Assembly: GCF_900996245.1 (NCBI RefSeq)
Contig: NZ_CAAJGK010000063.1
Span: forward strand, 62,001 to 126,000
Direction of reading: 5' to 3'
From: Paraburkholderia sp. BCC1886
GTDB lineage: Bacteria; Pseudomonadota; Gammaproteobacteria; Burkholderiales; Burkholderiaceae
DNA: 64,000 bases
The notes below the pieces were generated by a model. It had not been told where the DNA came from. It did not search any database and saw only the letters and a program-made list of their open reading frames with translations. Shown piece after piece: positions 43,225 through 52,281 of this stretch. Position numbers and translations under genes: made by a program. Each line of letters opens with the position of its first letter. Within the stretch, counting starts at the first letter, position 1.

Positions 43225-44322
43225 TCAATTGGAGGAAACGGGCTCGGCCATACCGTGCAGCAGCGCGGCATGGAATGCATCGGGATCCTGCATCTGCGGC
43301 GCGTGGCCGGCATCCGGAAACTCGACCAGCTTCACGTGCGGAATCGCCGCGGCCGCCGCGTGCGCAAGTTGCGGATAGTTGCCGAGCGAAGGACGGATTT
43401 CAGGCGGTGCGAACTCCTTGCCGATCGCCGTCGTGTCCTTGTCGCCGATCATCAGCAAGGTCGACGCCTTGAGTTGCGACAGCTCGTAGTAGACAGGTTG
43501 CGTCAGGATCATGTCGTAGAGCAGCGCGGAGTCCCACGCCACGAGATCGCGCTGCGGCCCGCGGTACATGCCGGCCAGCATCTGTACCGAAGGCTCGTAG
43601 TCGGCGCGCCACTGCCCCGCGAAATAGGTGTTTTTCTCGTAGTTGCGGATGCGGTCCGCCGAGGTATGCAGTTCGCGCTGATACCACTCGTCGATCGAGA
43701 TGGGCGGCACGCCTTTGGCGCGCCAGTCTTCGAGTCCGATCGGGTCGACCAGCACCAGTTGCTCGGTTTGCTGCGGGTACGTGAGCGCGTAGCGAATCGC
43801 CAGCATGCCGCCGGTGGAGTGACCGATCATCGTGGCCTGATGGATATCGAGCGACTGCAGCAGGTCACGGGTATTACGCGCGAGTTGCTGGAACGAGAAC
43901 TGATAGCTCTGCGGCTTGCTCGATTTGCAGAAGCCGATCTGGTCGATTGCAATCACACGGTAGCCGGCATGGCTCAACACGCGGATGGTCGGCGCCCAGG
44001 TAGCCGCGCAATAGTTCTTGCCATGCAACAGCACGGCGGTACGGCCGTTCACTGTCTTCGGGTCCGGCGCGACATCCATGTAAGCCATCCGCATGTCTTG
44101 CCGCTGCGAATGGAACTTGAAGTACGACACCGGGTACGGATACGCGAAGCCCTGCAGTTCGGCGCCGTAGACCGGCCCGTCCTGTGCGGGATCGGCCGGG
44201 TTGCCGACACTGGCCGGATGAGCGGAGGCGCCCGGCTCGCTTGCGGCTGCTGCGTACAGCAGAGGCGAGGCGACCAGCATGGCGGCTGCGACTACCGAAA
44301 CTAAACAATGAGACTTTTTCAT
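43225..44322 (-). CDS. Secreted alpha/beta hydrolase
   Basis: A 365-residue alpha/beta hydrolase with a signal peptide (MKKSHCLVSVVAAAMLVASP, cleavage near YAAAA). The oxyanion region is VLLHGKNYCAATW, the nucleophile elbow is MIGHSTGGMLA, and LVLVDPIGLEDW and a late acid in LMIGDKDTTAIG follow. The catalytic His lies in EFPDAGHAPQMQDP. It is likely an esterase, lactonase or related C-X hydrolase of the periplasm. It is the first gene of a four-gene minus-strand module and divergent from ribBA. Substrate unknown. Confidence 0.85.
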   Translation of the reverse strand: MKKSHCLVSVVAAAMLVASPLLYAAAASEPGASAHPASVGNPADPAQDGPVYGAELQGFAYPYPVSYFKFHSQRQDMRMAYMDVAPDPKTVNGRTAVLLHGKNYCAATWAPTIRVLSHAGYRVIAIDQIGFCKSSKPQSYQFSFQQLARNTRDLLQSLDIHQATMIGHSTGGMLAIRYALTYPQQTEQLVLVDPIGLEDWRAKGVPPISIDEWYQRELHTSADRIRNYEKNTYFAGQWRADYEPSVQMLAGMYRGPQRDLVAWDSALLYDMILTQPVYYELSQLKASTLLMIGDKDTTAIGKEFAPPEIRPSLGNYPQLAHAAAAAIPHVKLVEFPDAGHAPQMQDPDAFHAALLHGMAEPVSSN

Positions 44323-44520
44323 TGACGGATAGAACGTAGGACGACGGAAATCCGTATCGCCGTGGGCGACGGAACCAAGGGGGCCGGCAAAGGCGTGATG
44401 GTGACACATCGAAGATCGTCACGCATTTCACCAGCTTTCAACTGGCTGAGTGCCGGGGAACAGCCAAAGTTTCGTCGAGCATACCGGCGCCCCACGCCTG
44501 AACACCAGTCGGCCAGATGG

Positions 44521-44540
44521 CCAATCCGGGCCAATCCGGG
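44521..44540 (+). repeat. 10-bp perfect tandem repeat upstream of ribBA
   Basis: CCAATCCGGG occurs twice head to tail, about 75-95 bases before the ribBA ATG. It may be chance or an activator site. No known motif is recognised. Confidence 0.4.
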
Positions 44541-44615
44541 CCTATGCCATCCGGCGGAGGCGACTTGACCCCGCTCGTGGCGTAAAATACGCGCTTTCCC
44601 GAAAATCTCGCCAAC

Positions 44616-45752
44616 ATGACGCTCGCCTCCACCCTTGAGATCATCGCCGAACTGAAAGCCGGCCGGATGGTGATCCTCGTCGACGAAGAAGACCGTGAGA
44701 ACGAGGGTGACCTCGTCATCGCCGCCGAATTCGTCACCCCGGAAGCGATCAACTTCATGGCACGCTACGGTCGCGGCCTGATCTGCCTGACGTTGACGCA
44801 GGAACGCTGCAAGCTGTTGAACCTGCCGCTCATGACGTACCGCAACGGCACCCAGTACGGCACGGCGTTCACGGTCAGCATCGAGGCGGCCGAAGGCGTG
44901 ACCACCGGCATTTCGGCGGCCGACCGCGCCCGCACCATTGCCGCGGCAGTCGCCACCGACGCCCGCGCCGAGCACATCGTTCAGCCCGGTCACGTGTTTC
45001 CGATCATGGCGCAGCCCGGCGGCGTGCTGGTGCGCGCGGGCCATACCGAAGCCGGTTGCGACTTCACCGCGCTGGCGGGCCTCACGCCGGCGGCGGTCAT
45101 CTGCGAAGTCATCAACGACGACGGCACGATGGCGCGGCTGCCGGACCTGATGGAATTCGCGAAACAGCATGACCTCAAGATCGGCACGATTGCCGATCTT
45201 ATTCACTACCGCAGCCGCACCGAATCGATCGTCGAGCGCATTTGCGAACGCACCATGCAGACGGCGCACGGCGCGTTCCGCGCGGTCATGTATCTCGACC
45301 AGCCCAGCGGCCAGCCGCATATCGCGCTGGTGCGCGGCACGCCGAACGTCGGGCGCGACACGCCGGTGCGGGTACACGAACCGCTGTCGGTTCTCGATCT
45401 GCTCGAAGTCGGCGAGTCCACCCACTCGTGGACGCTGGACGCCGCCATGAAGGAAATTGCCGAACGCGATCTCGGCGTGATCGTGCTGCTGAACTGCGGC
45501 GATTCGAAAGACCATCTGATCGACGTCTTCAAGGCGTTCGACTCGAAGGAAAAGGCCGAGGCGCTCAAACGCCGGCCGGTCGACTTCAAGACCTACGGCA
45601 TCGGCGCGCAGATTCTGCGCGAGCTCGGTGTCGGCAAGATGCAGGTGCTGTCGAACCCGCGCAAGCTCGGCAGCATGTCGGGCTACGGCCTGGAAGTCAC
45701 GGGCTTCATCCCCATGCCGGGCGGCGCGACACAAGCGCCTCACGAAGGCTGA
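44616..45752 (+). CDS. ribB: DHBP synthase with degenerate GTP cyclohydrolase II-like domain (RibBA-like)
   Basis: A 378-residue protein. Residues about 1-205 are 3,4-dihydroxy-2-butanone-4-phosphate synthase: [11 protein letters not shown] at 23-33, [12 protein letters not shown] and HTEAGCDF. Residues about 210-375 align with GTP cyclohydrolase II. However, the zinc site normally formed by three Cys in C-x2-GDxxxSxxCDC is replaced by [15 protein letters not shown], so cyclohydrolase activity is not expected. This RibB-X arrangement is known from proteobacteria, where a separate RibA supplies the activity. No FMN riboswitch was found upstream. It starts the ribB-ribH-nusB-aminotransferase run. 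Confidence 0.92.
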   Translation: MTLASTLEIIAELKAGRMVILVDEEDRENEGDLVIAAEFVTPEAINFMARYGRGLICLTLTQERCKLLNLPLMTYRNGTQYGTAFTVSIEAAEGVTTGISAADRARTIAAAVATDARAEHIVQPGHVFPIMAQPGGVLVRAGHTEAGCDFTALAGLTPAAVICEVINDDGTMARLPDLMEFAKQHDLKIGTIADLIHYRSRTESIVERICERTMQTAHGAFRAVMYLDQPSGQPHIALVRGTPNVGRDTPVRVHEPLSVLDLLEVGESTHSWTLDAAMKEIAERDLGVIVLLNCGDSKDHLIDVFKAFDSKEKAEALKRRPVDFKTYGIGAQILRELGVGKMQVLSNPRKLGSMSGYGLEVTGFIPMPGGATQAPHEG

Positions 45753-45800
45753 TCCGACCACTCACGCGCCTCGCGCTCACTCAAACACTACGGAATTGAT

Positions 45801-46307
45801 ATGGAAATCGGACAATACCAACCGAATCTCGACGGCGACGGACTGCGCATCGGCATCGTCCAGGCGCGTTTTAACGAACCCGTTTGCAACGGCCTCGCCG
45901 ACTCCTGCATCGAAGAACTGGAACGCCTCGGCGTGGTCGGCGAAGACGTGCTGCTCGTCACCGTGCCGGGCGCACTGGAAATCCCGCTGGCGCTGCAAAA
46001 GCTTGCCGAAAGCGCGCAATTCGACGCGCTGATCGCGCTGGGCGCGGTGATTCGCGGCGAGACGTACCACTTCGAACTGGTCTCGAACGAAAGCGGTGCG
46101 GGCATCACGCGTATCGGTCTGGACTTTGGCATTCCGGTTGCAAACGCCGTGCTGACCACCGAAACGGACGAACAGGCGGTGGCCCGCATGACCGAAAAAG
46201 GCCGTGACGCTGCGCGCGTGGCGGTCGAAATGGCGAACCTGTCCGTCGCGCTCGAACAACTCGGCGGCGACGACGAAGAAGAAGACGAAGAAGAGGAAGA
46301 AGCATGA
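45801..46307 (+). CDS. ribH: Lumazine synthase with acidic tail
   Basis: A 168-residue 6,7-dimethyl-8-ribityllumazine synthase. [16 protein letters not shown] contains the aromatic stacking residue, [15 protein letters not shown] follows, and the catalytic His sits in [14 protein letters not shown]. The C-terminus continues about 14 residues past the usual end with [14 protein letters not shown], a purely acidic tail encoded by GAA/GAC repeats. The ribosome site is weak (CGGAATTGAT). The TGA overlaps the nusB ATG (ATGA), so the two are translationally coupled. Confidence 0.96.
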   Translation: MEIGQYQPNLDGDGLRIGIVQARFNEPVCNGLADSCIEELERLGVVGEDVLLVTVPGALEIPLALQKLAESAQFDALIALGAVIRGETYHFELVSNESGAGITRIGLDFGIPVANAVLTTETDEQAVARMTEKGRDAARVAVEMANLSVALEQLGGDDEEEDEEEEEA

Positions 46308-46738
46308 AGAGCGCACGCCGACGCTCCCGCGAACTGGCTACGCAGGGGCTTTACCAGTGGCTGCTGTCGGGTTCGCCCGGCGGTGAAATCGACGCGCAAC
46401 TGCGCGGCGCGCAAGGCTTCGACAAGGCCGATCACGAACATCTGGACGCTATCCTGCATGGCGTGATCCGCGACTCGGAAGCGCTTTCCGCCGACATCGC
46501 GCCGTGCCTCGACCGTCCCATCGAGCAACTCTCGCCGGTCGAACGCGCAGTGTTGCTGGTCGCCGCGTTCGAACTGAAGAACCACCTCGATATTCCGTAT
46601 CGCGTGGTGATCAACGAAGCAGTCGAACTCGCCAAGACCTTCGGCGGCGCGGACGGTTACAAGTACGTGAACGGTGTGCTCGACAAACTCGCGGCGCACC
46701 TGCGCCCGGCGGAAACGCAAGCCGCCCGCAAGCACTGA
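46304..46738 (+). CDS. nusB: Transcription antitermination factor NusB
   Basis: A 144-residue NusB that with NusE binds boxA RNA to protect rRNA transcription. The basic N-terminal start [39 protein letters not shown] and the C-terminal [28 protein letters not shown] are diagnostic. The ATG overlaps the ribH stop. Its pairing with ribH is conserved across proteobacteria. Confidence 0.97.
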   Translation: MKSARRRSRELATQGLYQWLLSGSPGGEIDAQLRGAQGFDKADHEHLDAILHGVIRDSEALSADIAPCLDRPIEQLSPVERAVLLVAAFELKNHLDIPYRVVINEAVELAKTFGGADGYKYVNGVLDKLAAHLRPAETQAARKH

Positions 46739-46822
46739 CCCGGGGGCCCGGAACGCCGTTGCACCGATGGACGAACGGACGCAGCGCCGTTCCGCTTCTG
46801 CTTTGAAACTGGATTTGACCGT

Positions 46823-48019
46823 ATGACTTCCGTGACCGAACCCCTCGTGCGGCTGGCCGCCCGCGTGGACGCCATCCAGCCGTTCTATGTGATGGAGCTG
46901 GCCAAGGAGGCCGCGCTGCTCGAACGCGAGGGGCGCGACATCATTCACATGGGGATCGGCGAACCCGATTTCACCGCGCCGGAGCCGGTGATCGAAGCGG
47001 CGGCTGGCGCGTTGCGTCGCGGCGTGACGCAGTACACGAACGCGCTCGGTCTGCACGCGTTGCGCGAGGCCATCTCGGCGCACTACGCCGAGGTGTACGA
47101 CGTTGCGGTGGATCCGGCACGAATCGTCGTGACGGCCGGCGCCTCGGCGGCTTTGCTGCTGGCCTGCGCCGCGCTGGTCGACCGCGACGACGAGGTGCTG
47201 ATGCCCGACCCCTGCTACCCCTGCAACCGCCATTTCGTCATCGCGGCGGAAGGCAAGCCGGTGATGGTGCCGAGCGGTCCGGCGGAGCGCTTCCAGCTGA
47301 CCGCGGCCGATGTCGAGCGTCTGTGGGGCGAGCACACCCGCGGCGTGCTGCTGGCGTCGCCGTCGAACCCCACCGGCACGTCCATCGAACCGGCCGAGCT
47401 CGAGCGTATCGTCAAGGCGGTCCGTGCGCGCGGCGGCTTCACGATCGTCGACGAGATCTACCAGGGCCTGAGCTACGACGCGAAACCCGTGTCGGCGCTC
47501 TCGTATGGCGACGATGTCATCACGGTCAACAGTTTCTCGAAGTACTTCAACATGACCGGCTGGCGGCTGGGCTGGCTGGTGGTGCCGCCAGGCATGGTCA
47601 GCGCCTTCGAAAAGCTCGCTCAGAACCTGTTCATCTGCGCCTCGGCACTCGCGCAGCATGCCGCACTCGCCTGCTTCGAACCCGAAACGATCGCGATTTA
47701 CGAAGGGCGTCGTCTGGAATTCAAGCGTCGCCGCGATTTCATCGCGCCGGCGCTACAAACCTTGGGCTTTTCCGTGCCGGTCATGCCGGACGGCGCGTTC
47801 TACGCGTATGCCGACTGCCGGAGCGTCGCGCACCACGCTGCCGGCGACAGCGCGGCCCTGACCAAGGCGATGTTGCACGACGCGGGTGTGGTGCTGGTGC
47901 CGGGGATGGATTTCGGCACCTCGGCGCCGAAGGACTATATCCGGCTGTCGTATGCGACGGCTTATCCAAAGCTGGAGCAGGCGGTCGACCGATTGGCGAA
48001 GCTGTTCGGACGGCATTGA
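46823..48019 (+). CDS. Class I/II PLP-dependent aminotransferase
   Basis: A 398-residue fold-type I aminotransferase. HMGIGEPDFTAPEPV near residue 46, ASPSNPTGTSI, VDEIYQGLSY and the Schiff-base Lys in NSFSKYFNMTGWRLGW are in standard order. A conserved Arg late in the chain, in DYIRLSYA, would bind the substrate carboxylate. It resembles aspartate/aromatic or alanine-type transaminases; the amino donor cannot be assigned. It begins 84 bases after nusB in the same direction and ends before a strong terminator, so it may be the last gene of the rib-nusB transcript. Confidence 0.9.
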   Translation: MTSVTEPLVRLAARVDAIQPFYVMELAKEAALLEREGRDIIHMGIGEPDFTAPEPVIEAAAGALRRGVTQYTNALGLHALREAISAHYAEVYDVAVDPARIVVTAGASAALLLACAALVDRDDEVLMPDPCYPCNRHFVIAAEGKPVMVPSGPAERFQLTAADVERLWGEHTRGVLLASPSNPTGTSIEPAELERIVKAVRARGGFTIVDEIYQGLSYDAKPVSALSYGDDVITVNSFSKYFNMTGWRLGWLVVPPGMVSAFEKLAQNLFICASALAQHAALACFEPETIAIYEGRRLEFKRRRDFIAPALQTLGFSVPVMPDGAFYAYADCRSVAHHAAGDSAALTKAMLHDAGVVLVPGMDFGTSAPKDYIRLSYATAYPKLEQAVDRLAKLFGRH

Positions 48020-48038
48020 TCCGGGCGGCCGCAGGCGA

Positions 48039-48069
48039 AAAAAAAGACACCGCGAAGGTGTCTTTTTTT
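48039..48069 (+). terminator. Bidirectional terminator after the aminotransferase gene
   Basis: AAAAAAAGACACC-GCGAA-GGTGTCTTTTTTT, a 13-bp perfect stem with A- and T-runs on both sides, so it can also end the convergent transglycosylase gene. Confidence 0.92.
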
Positions 48070-48088
48070 ATGTTCACTCAGCTGAATC

Positions 48089-49282
48089 TCAGGCGCCCAA
48101 CTCCGAAGCCGAAGCGACGTGCTTCGTCGTCGTACCCGAGGTGGCGTCGTCCTGATCGCCCACCGGCGTCTTGACAGGTACCGTCGCGCTCAGCGGATGA
48201 GCGTCCAGCGTGACCTGCACCCGCTTGTTCGTGCTGGCGACGGCAGCTGCCGTATTGTTCGACGCGGTGATCACCGGAGCCTGCGGCGCGTTGATGGGCA
48301 CCTTGCGGCCGCGCGCCACGTCACGCAGACGGCCACGTTCGGCCATGACCTTGGCACCGTAGCCACCGTCGTCCTGCGAACTCGAGCCCACGTACAGACG
48401 CAAACCGCCCGGCAGCGAACCGCCGCGCGCGATGCAGTCCTTCAGTACCAACGCACCCACCTTGATATTCGCGACGGGTTCGAGCGCGGCGCTCTGGCCG
48501 CCGAAGTACTGGAATTTATCCGAATGCACCTTGGACATCACCTGCATCAGGCCTTGCGCACCGACGCCGCTTTCTGCGTACGGATTGAAGCCCGATTCGA
48601 TCGCCATCACGGAGAGCAGCAGCAGCGGGTCGAGACCGACTTCACGGCCAGTGTCGAACGCGGCCTTCACGAGCTCGCTGACGGGCTCCTGAGCCACGCG
48701 GTAGCGTCGGGCCAGGTAGGAAGCGACCAGGTCCTGCTCACGGGTCGAAACGAGCACGCGATCGTCGCGCGCATCGGCCGAAACGCGCTGGGCAGGAATC
48801 AGACGAGCCAGCGCGGACACGCCTTGCATGGTGCGCGGGTCGAGCCCGTTCAATGCTGCGACGCCCATGCCCGGCGAGCCGGCGGCGTCGAAAGCGCCGT
48901 CGAAGCTGGTGTTGCTGGCGGTCACGGTGCTGTTGTCGGTGTTGTCGGCAGTGACGGCGCTGGTAGCGTCGTTGCCGTTGGAACTCGCCGACAGCGAGTC
49001 GTCAGCGGGTGCCGTCGTTCCCGGCGGCCCGAAAGCCGGCAGCGGATTGCCCTGCAGAAGTCGTGCAGGACCGGCTTGCACAGCGGCCGAAATGACCGGC
49101 ATGAGCCTGGCGGCGAGCGTGCCGCGCCAGGTCGGCATCAGCCACAGTGCCAGTGCCAGCACCACGGCGATACCGCCGACGATGCTGAACAGGTGATGAC
49201 TCATTCGCGTCCCGCGACGCAGCACGCCGCGCATGAATTGCGCGATACGCTCATCGGGACGCCACGATAACCAGGCGTTCAT
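48089..49282 (-). CDS. SLT-domain lytic transglycosylase
   Basis: A 397-residue membrane-anchored protein. One N-terminal helix (SIVGGIAVVLALALWLMP, about residues 33-50) anchors it with the rest in the periplasm. A Ser/Thr/Asn-rich linker (about 95-135) leads to the catalytic SLT fold around residues 215-330. There, LLLLSVMAIESGFNPYA holds the catalytic Glu and SGVGAQGLMQVM is the second motif. It should cleave peptidoglycan glycan strands to anhydro-muropeptides. The C-terminus is again low complexity. The gene is isolated and convergent with the aminotransferase gene. Confidence 0.88.
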   Translation of the reverse strand: MNAWLSWRPDERIAQFMRGVLRRGTRMSHHLFSIVGGIAVVLALALWLMPTWRGTLAARLMPVISAAVQAGPARLLQGNPLPAFGPPGTTAPADDSLSASSNGNDATSAVTADNTDNSTVTASNTSFDGAFDAAGSPGMGVAALNGLDPRTMQGVSALARLIPAQRVSADARDDRVLVSTREQDLVASYLARRYRVAQEPVSELVKAAFDTGREVGLDPLLLLSVMAIESGFNPYAESGVGAQGLMQVMSKVHSDKFQYFGGQSAALEPVANIKVGALVLKDCIARGGSLPGGLRLYVGSSSQDDGGYGAKVMAERGRLRDVARGRKVPINAPQAPVITASNNTAAAVASTNKRVQVTLDAHPLSATVPVKTPVGDQDDATSGTTTKHVASASELGA

Positions 49283-49900
49283 TCAGATCTCCCATAGTGC
49301 ATGATCCGCGAACTCCGCCGGTAAAAAGGGGCGGTAACACATGTTCGTAGAGTCAAGACATCGCGTGCTCTGTCTGGTTAGGGCAGCAGCGACGTCGGGA
49401 AACGGCATATACCGTCTGTGGGGAGCCGTCCTGAAAAAGGGCCGCGGCATGTCGAAAACATGCAGGCGGGAGGCTCCCACGCGAAAAAACCAGCGTCAGT
49501 TTGGCGCTGGCGAGGACTTCGATAAGACCGTCGAAAACCGTGCAGGGGAATCGGTAATCGCTGACGCGTTGCGTCGAGTGGACCGGGGGCAGTGGTAAAA
49601 AGGTTCACGCCCTGCAACCAATGTGGACGGATTCTATGCACGGTTTTATAGATCGTCAACACTATAGAAAGGTAAATCTATAACTAATTGTAATAATGAA
49701 CGGTGTTCAGTCGGTCGAGAACCACGCGCCAAGCGGGTTTTCGAGCATCTTGCTTTCCGCTTCCGTCCTAGGCCGTTCGGCTGATCCGCGTGCGCCAGGT
49801 AACACAGGTAAAATCGACAATCGTTTTCGCACCCGGGAAGTCTTGCTGCCCCTTCCCGTGCAACCTCCTTCTGCCGCTCATGCGGCAACGAACCGCACCG
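49283..49900. other. 618-base intergenic region, no confident gene
   Basis: Small frames here have no family features or good ribosome sites. A CCAGCG / CGCTGG hairpin lies near 49491-49510. An AT-rich core around 49630-49700 contains TATAGA-AAGGTAAA-TCTATA, an inverted repeat. TAAAAT at 49809-49814 is a possible -10 for ubiD, about 90 bases before its ATG, with no good -35. No RNA family was recognised. Confidence 0.45.
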
Positions 49901-51466
49901 ATGAAATACAAAGACCTGCGTGATTTTGTTGGCCGACTCGAATCGATCGGCGAGCTTCGCCGTATCTCGCAAACCGTTTCGCCCGTCCTGGAAATGACCG
50001 AACTGTGCGACCGGGTGCTGCGCGCCGGTGGGCCGGCGCTACTGTTCGAGAGCAAAGCCCAGCATGCGTTCCCGGTGCTCGGCAATCTTTTTGGTACGCC
50101 ACGCCGGGTGGCACTCGGCATGGGCATCGACGCACAAGGCGAAGACGATGGCGCCGCGCTCGAATCGCTGCGCGATGTCGGTCGACTGCTCTCAGCGTTG
50201 AAGGAACCCGAGCCGCCCAAAGGTCTCAAGGATGCGGGCAAATTGCTGTCGCTCGCGAAAGCCGTCTGGGACATGGCGCCGAAGACGGTGAGCGCGCCGC
50301 CCTGCCAGGAAATCGTGTGGGAAGGCCAGGATGTCGACCTGACGAAGCTACCCATTCAGACCTGCTGGCCGGGCGATGCCGGCCCGTTGATCACGTGGGG
50401 TCTGACCGTCACGCGAGGCCCGAATAAGAGTCGACAAAATTTAGGTATATATCGCCAGCAACTGATTGGGCGCAACAAACTGATCATGCGCTGGCTCGCG
50501 CATCGCGGCGGCGCGCTCGATTTTCGCGAGTTCGCTCTACAGAACCCGGGCAAGCCGTATCCGGTTGCCGTCGTGCTGGGCGCCGATCCGGCCACCATCC
50601 TGGGCGCGGTGACGCCGGTGCCCGACACGCTGTCCGAATACCAGTTCGCCGGCTTGCTGCGCGGCGGCCGCACCGAACTCGCGAAGTGCATCACGCCGGG
50701 CGTCGACGGTTTGCAGGTGCCGGCCCGTGCCGAGATCGTGCTCGAAGGCTTTATCTATCCGCAGGAAGGCGCGCCCGCCGCCGCTCCGGCAGGCGCGCCG
50801 CCGCGTCCGTCCAAAGGCGCGTCGGCCGGTTACGAGCATGCGCTGGAGGGCCCGTACGGCGACCATACCGGGTACTACAACGAACAGGAGTGGTTTCCGG
50901 TCTTTACCGTGGAGCGCATCACGATGCGGCGCGACGCGATCTACCACTCCACCTACACCGGCAAGCCGCCCGACGAACCCGCGGTGCTGGGCGTCGCGCT
51001 CAACGAAGTGTTCGTGCCGCTCTTGCAGAAGCAGTTCAGCGAGATCACCGACTTCTATCTGCCGCCCGAAGGTTGCAGTTACCGGATGGCGATCGTGCAG
51101 ATGAAAAAGAGCTACCCCGGCCATGCCAAGCGCGTGATGTTCGGCGTGTGGAGTTTCCTGCGCCAGTTCATGTATACGAAGTTCATCGTCGTGGTGGACG
51201 AGGACGTGAATATCCGCGACTGGAAGGAAGTGATCTGGGCGATCACCACGCGTATCGACCCGGCGCGCGACACCGTGCTGGTGGATCGCACGCCGATCGA
51301 CTACCTGGATTTCGCGTCGCCGGTCGCCGGTCTCGGCTCGAAGATGGGTCTCGACGCCACCAACAAATGGCCGGGCGAGACCGACCGCGAATGGGGGCGT
51401 CCTATCGAGATGGACAAGGCGGTCAAGCAACGTGTGGACGCGTTGTGGAGCGAGCTGGGTCTTTGA
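49901..51466 (+). CDS. ubiD: UbiD-family decarboxylase
   Basis: A 521-residue prenyl-FMN-dependent decarboxylase, likely 3-octaprenyl-4-hydroxybenzoate decarboxylase of ubiquinone synthesis. It starts [48 protein letters not shown] forms the cofactor/Mn region, and the Glu-Arg active-site stretch [30 protein letters not shown] and [16 protein letters not shown] follow. An Ala/Pro-rich insert around residues 285-305 is a local expansion. The ATG at 49901 matches the family N-terminus; 37 codons upstream are rejected. The prenyl-FMN synthase ubiX is not in the window. Confidence 0.94.
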   Translation: MKYKDLRDFVGRLESIGELRRISQTVSPVLEMTELCDRVLRAGGPALLFESKAQHAFPVLGNLFGTPRRVALGMGIDAQGEDDGAALESLRDVGRLLSALKEPEPPKGLKDAGKLLSLAKAVWDMAPKTVSAPPCQEIVWEGQDVDLTKLPIQTCWPGDAGPLITWGLTVTRGPNKSRQNLGIYRQQLIGRNKLIMRWLAHRGGALDFREFALQNPGKPYPVAVVLGADPATILGAVTPVPDTLSEYQFAGLLRGGRTELAKCITPGVDGLQVPARAEIVLEGFIYPQEGAPAAAPAGAPPRPSKGASAGYEHALEGPYGDHTGYYNEQEWFPVFTVERITMRRDAIYHSTYTGKPPDEPAVLGVALNEVFVPLLQKQFSEITDFYLPPEGCSYRMAIVQMKKSYPGHAKRVMFGVWSFLRQFMYTKFIVVVDEDVNIRDWKEVIWAITTRIDPARDTVLVDRTPIDYLDFASPVAGLGSKMGLDATNKWPGETDREWGRPIEMDKAVKQRVDALWSELGL

Positions 51467-51514
51467 AACAGGCCGTGGCTCACTAATAACAACGTCGATG
51501 GAGTCGTCGCACGG

Positions 51515-52198
51515 ATGCACGCTTTTTCTTTGCTGTCGGATGGTTTTTTCCTGTCGTTGTCACTGTGCCTCGACATTGGTCTCGTGAATGTCGCGATCAT
51601 TTCGCTCACGCTGTCGCACGGTTTCAAGCCGGGTTTCTGGCTGGGGCTCGGCTCCTGTTTCGGCGATCTGATCTACGCGGCGCTGGCGCTCGCCGGCATG
51701 GCCGCGTTGCTGCAGTTCCAGTCGGTGCGTTGGGTCGTGTGGATCGGCGGCGCAGCAATCCTGCTGTTTCTCACGTGGAAAATGGCACGCGAAGCGCTCT
51801 ACCCCGCGTCGGCGCCGCCGGTGGCCGGGGAAGCGGACGCAGCGGGCGGACCGCCGCCTTTGCCCGCCTGGCGCGGATTTCTGCGTGGGGTGTTACTGGC
51901 CGTCTCGTCGCCCTCGGCGATTCTCTGGTTCGCGGCGGTGGGCGGCGCGTTGATCGCGAAAGCCGGCGCGACCAGCGCGACGACGGCGCCGGTGTTTCTA
52001 GGCGGCTTCTTTCTAGGCGGCCTGGCATGGACGATCTTTATCTGCGGACTCGGCAGCCACGGCCGCAAACGCGCCGGCACGGGCCTGCTGCGCGCGTGCC
52101 ATGTACTCTCCGCGCTGCTGTTCGCGTACTTCTCGTATAGCGTGATCGTCAACGGGTATCGCGACCTGATCGTGCAAACCGCGCAGGCAGCCAGCTAA
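51515..52198 (+). CDS. LysE/RhtB-type exporter
   Basis: A 227-residue inner-membrane protein with about six helices. DIGLVNVAIISLTLSHGFKPGFWLGLGSCFGD near the N-terminus and a second-half RGFLRGVLLAVSSPSAILWFAAVGG carry the LysE/RhtB repeat features. It is predicted to export amino acids or related metabolites, specificity unknown. A Pro/Ala-rich loop sits between the halves (about residues 97-113). It begins 48 bases after the ubiD stop in the same orientation and may share its transcript. Confidence 0.82.
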   Translation: MHAFSLLSDGFFLSLSLCLDIGLVNVAIISLTLSHGFKPGFWLGLGSCFGDLIYAALALAGMAALLQFQSVRWVVWIGGAAILLFLTWKMAREALYPASAPPVAGEADAAGGPPPLPAWRGFLRGVLLAVSSPSAILWFAAVGGALIAKAGATSATTAPVFLGGFFLGGLAWTIFICGLGSHGRKRAGTGLLRACHVLSALLFAYFSYSVIVNGYRDLIVQTAQAAS

Positions 52199-52203
52199 AT
52201 AAA

Positions 52204-52234
52204 AACGGCTCGCCGTTCACACGTGCGAGCCGTT
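52204..52234 (-). terminator. Terminator for the PLP dehydratase gene
   Basis: AACGGCTCGC / GCGAGCCGTT with an 11-base loop. The T-run lies on the minus-strand side (plus-strand AAAAA at 52201-52205), so it ends the minus-strand gene; the same hairpin closes the LysE gene on the other strand without a T-run. Confidence 0.85.
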
Positions 52235-52281
52235 GGCCATTTCACAGCGCGTTCAGTTAATGGCAGTCGTTGCAACACGCA

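Noticed and set aside
44323-44615. Possible FMN riboswitch upstream of ribB
   Set aside because: The conserved RFN blocks (AGGG...GAAATTCC...ACCGGCGGT) are absent. TTGACC and TAAAAT are present but only 12 bases apart, so not a standard promoter either.
44616-45752. Fully bifunctional RibBA
   Set aside because: The cyclohydrolase zinc cysteines are missing, so only the RibB activity is supported.
49341-49598. 85-codon plus-strand frame before ubiD
   Set aside because: No ribosome site, no recognisable domain, and composition matches random GC-rich sequence.
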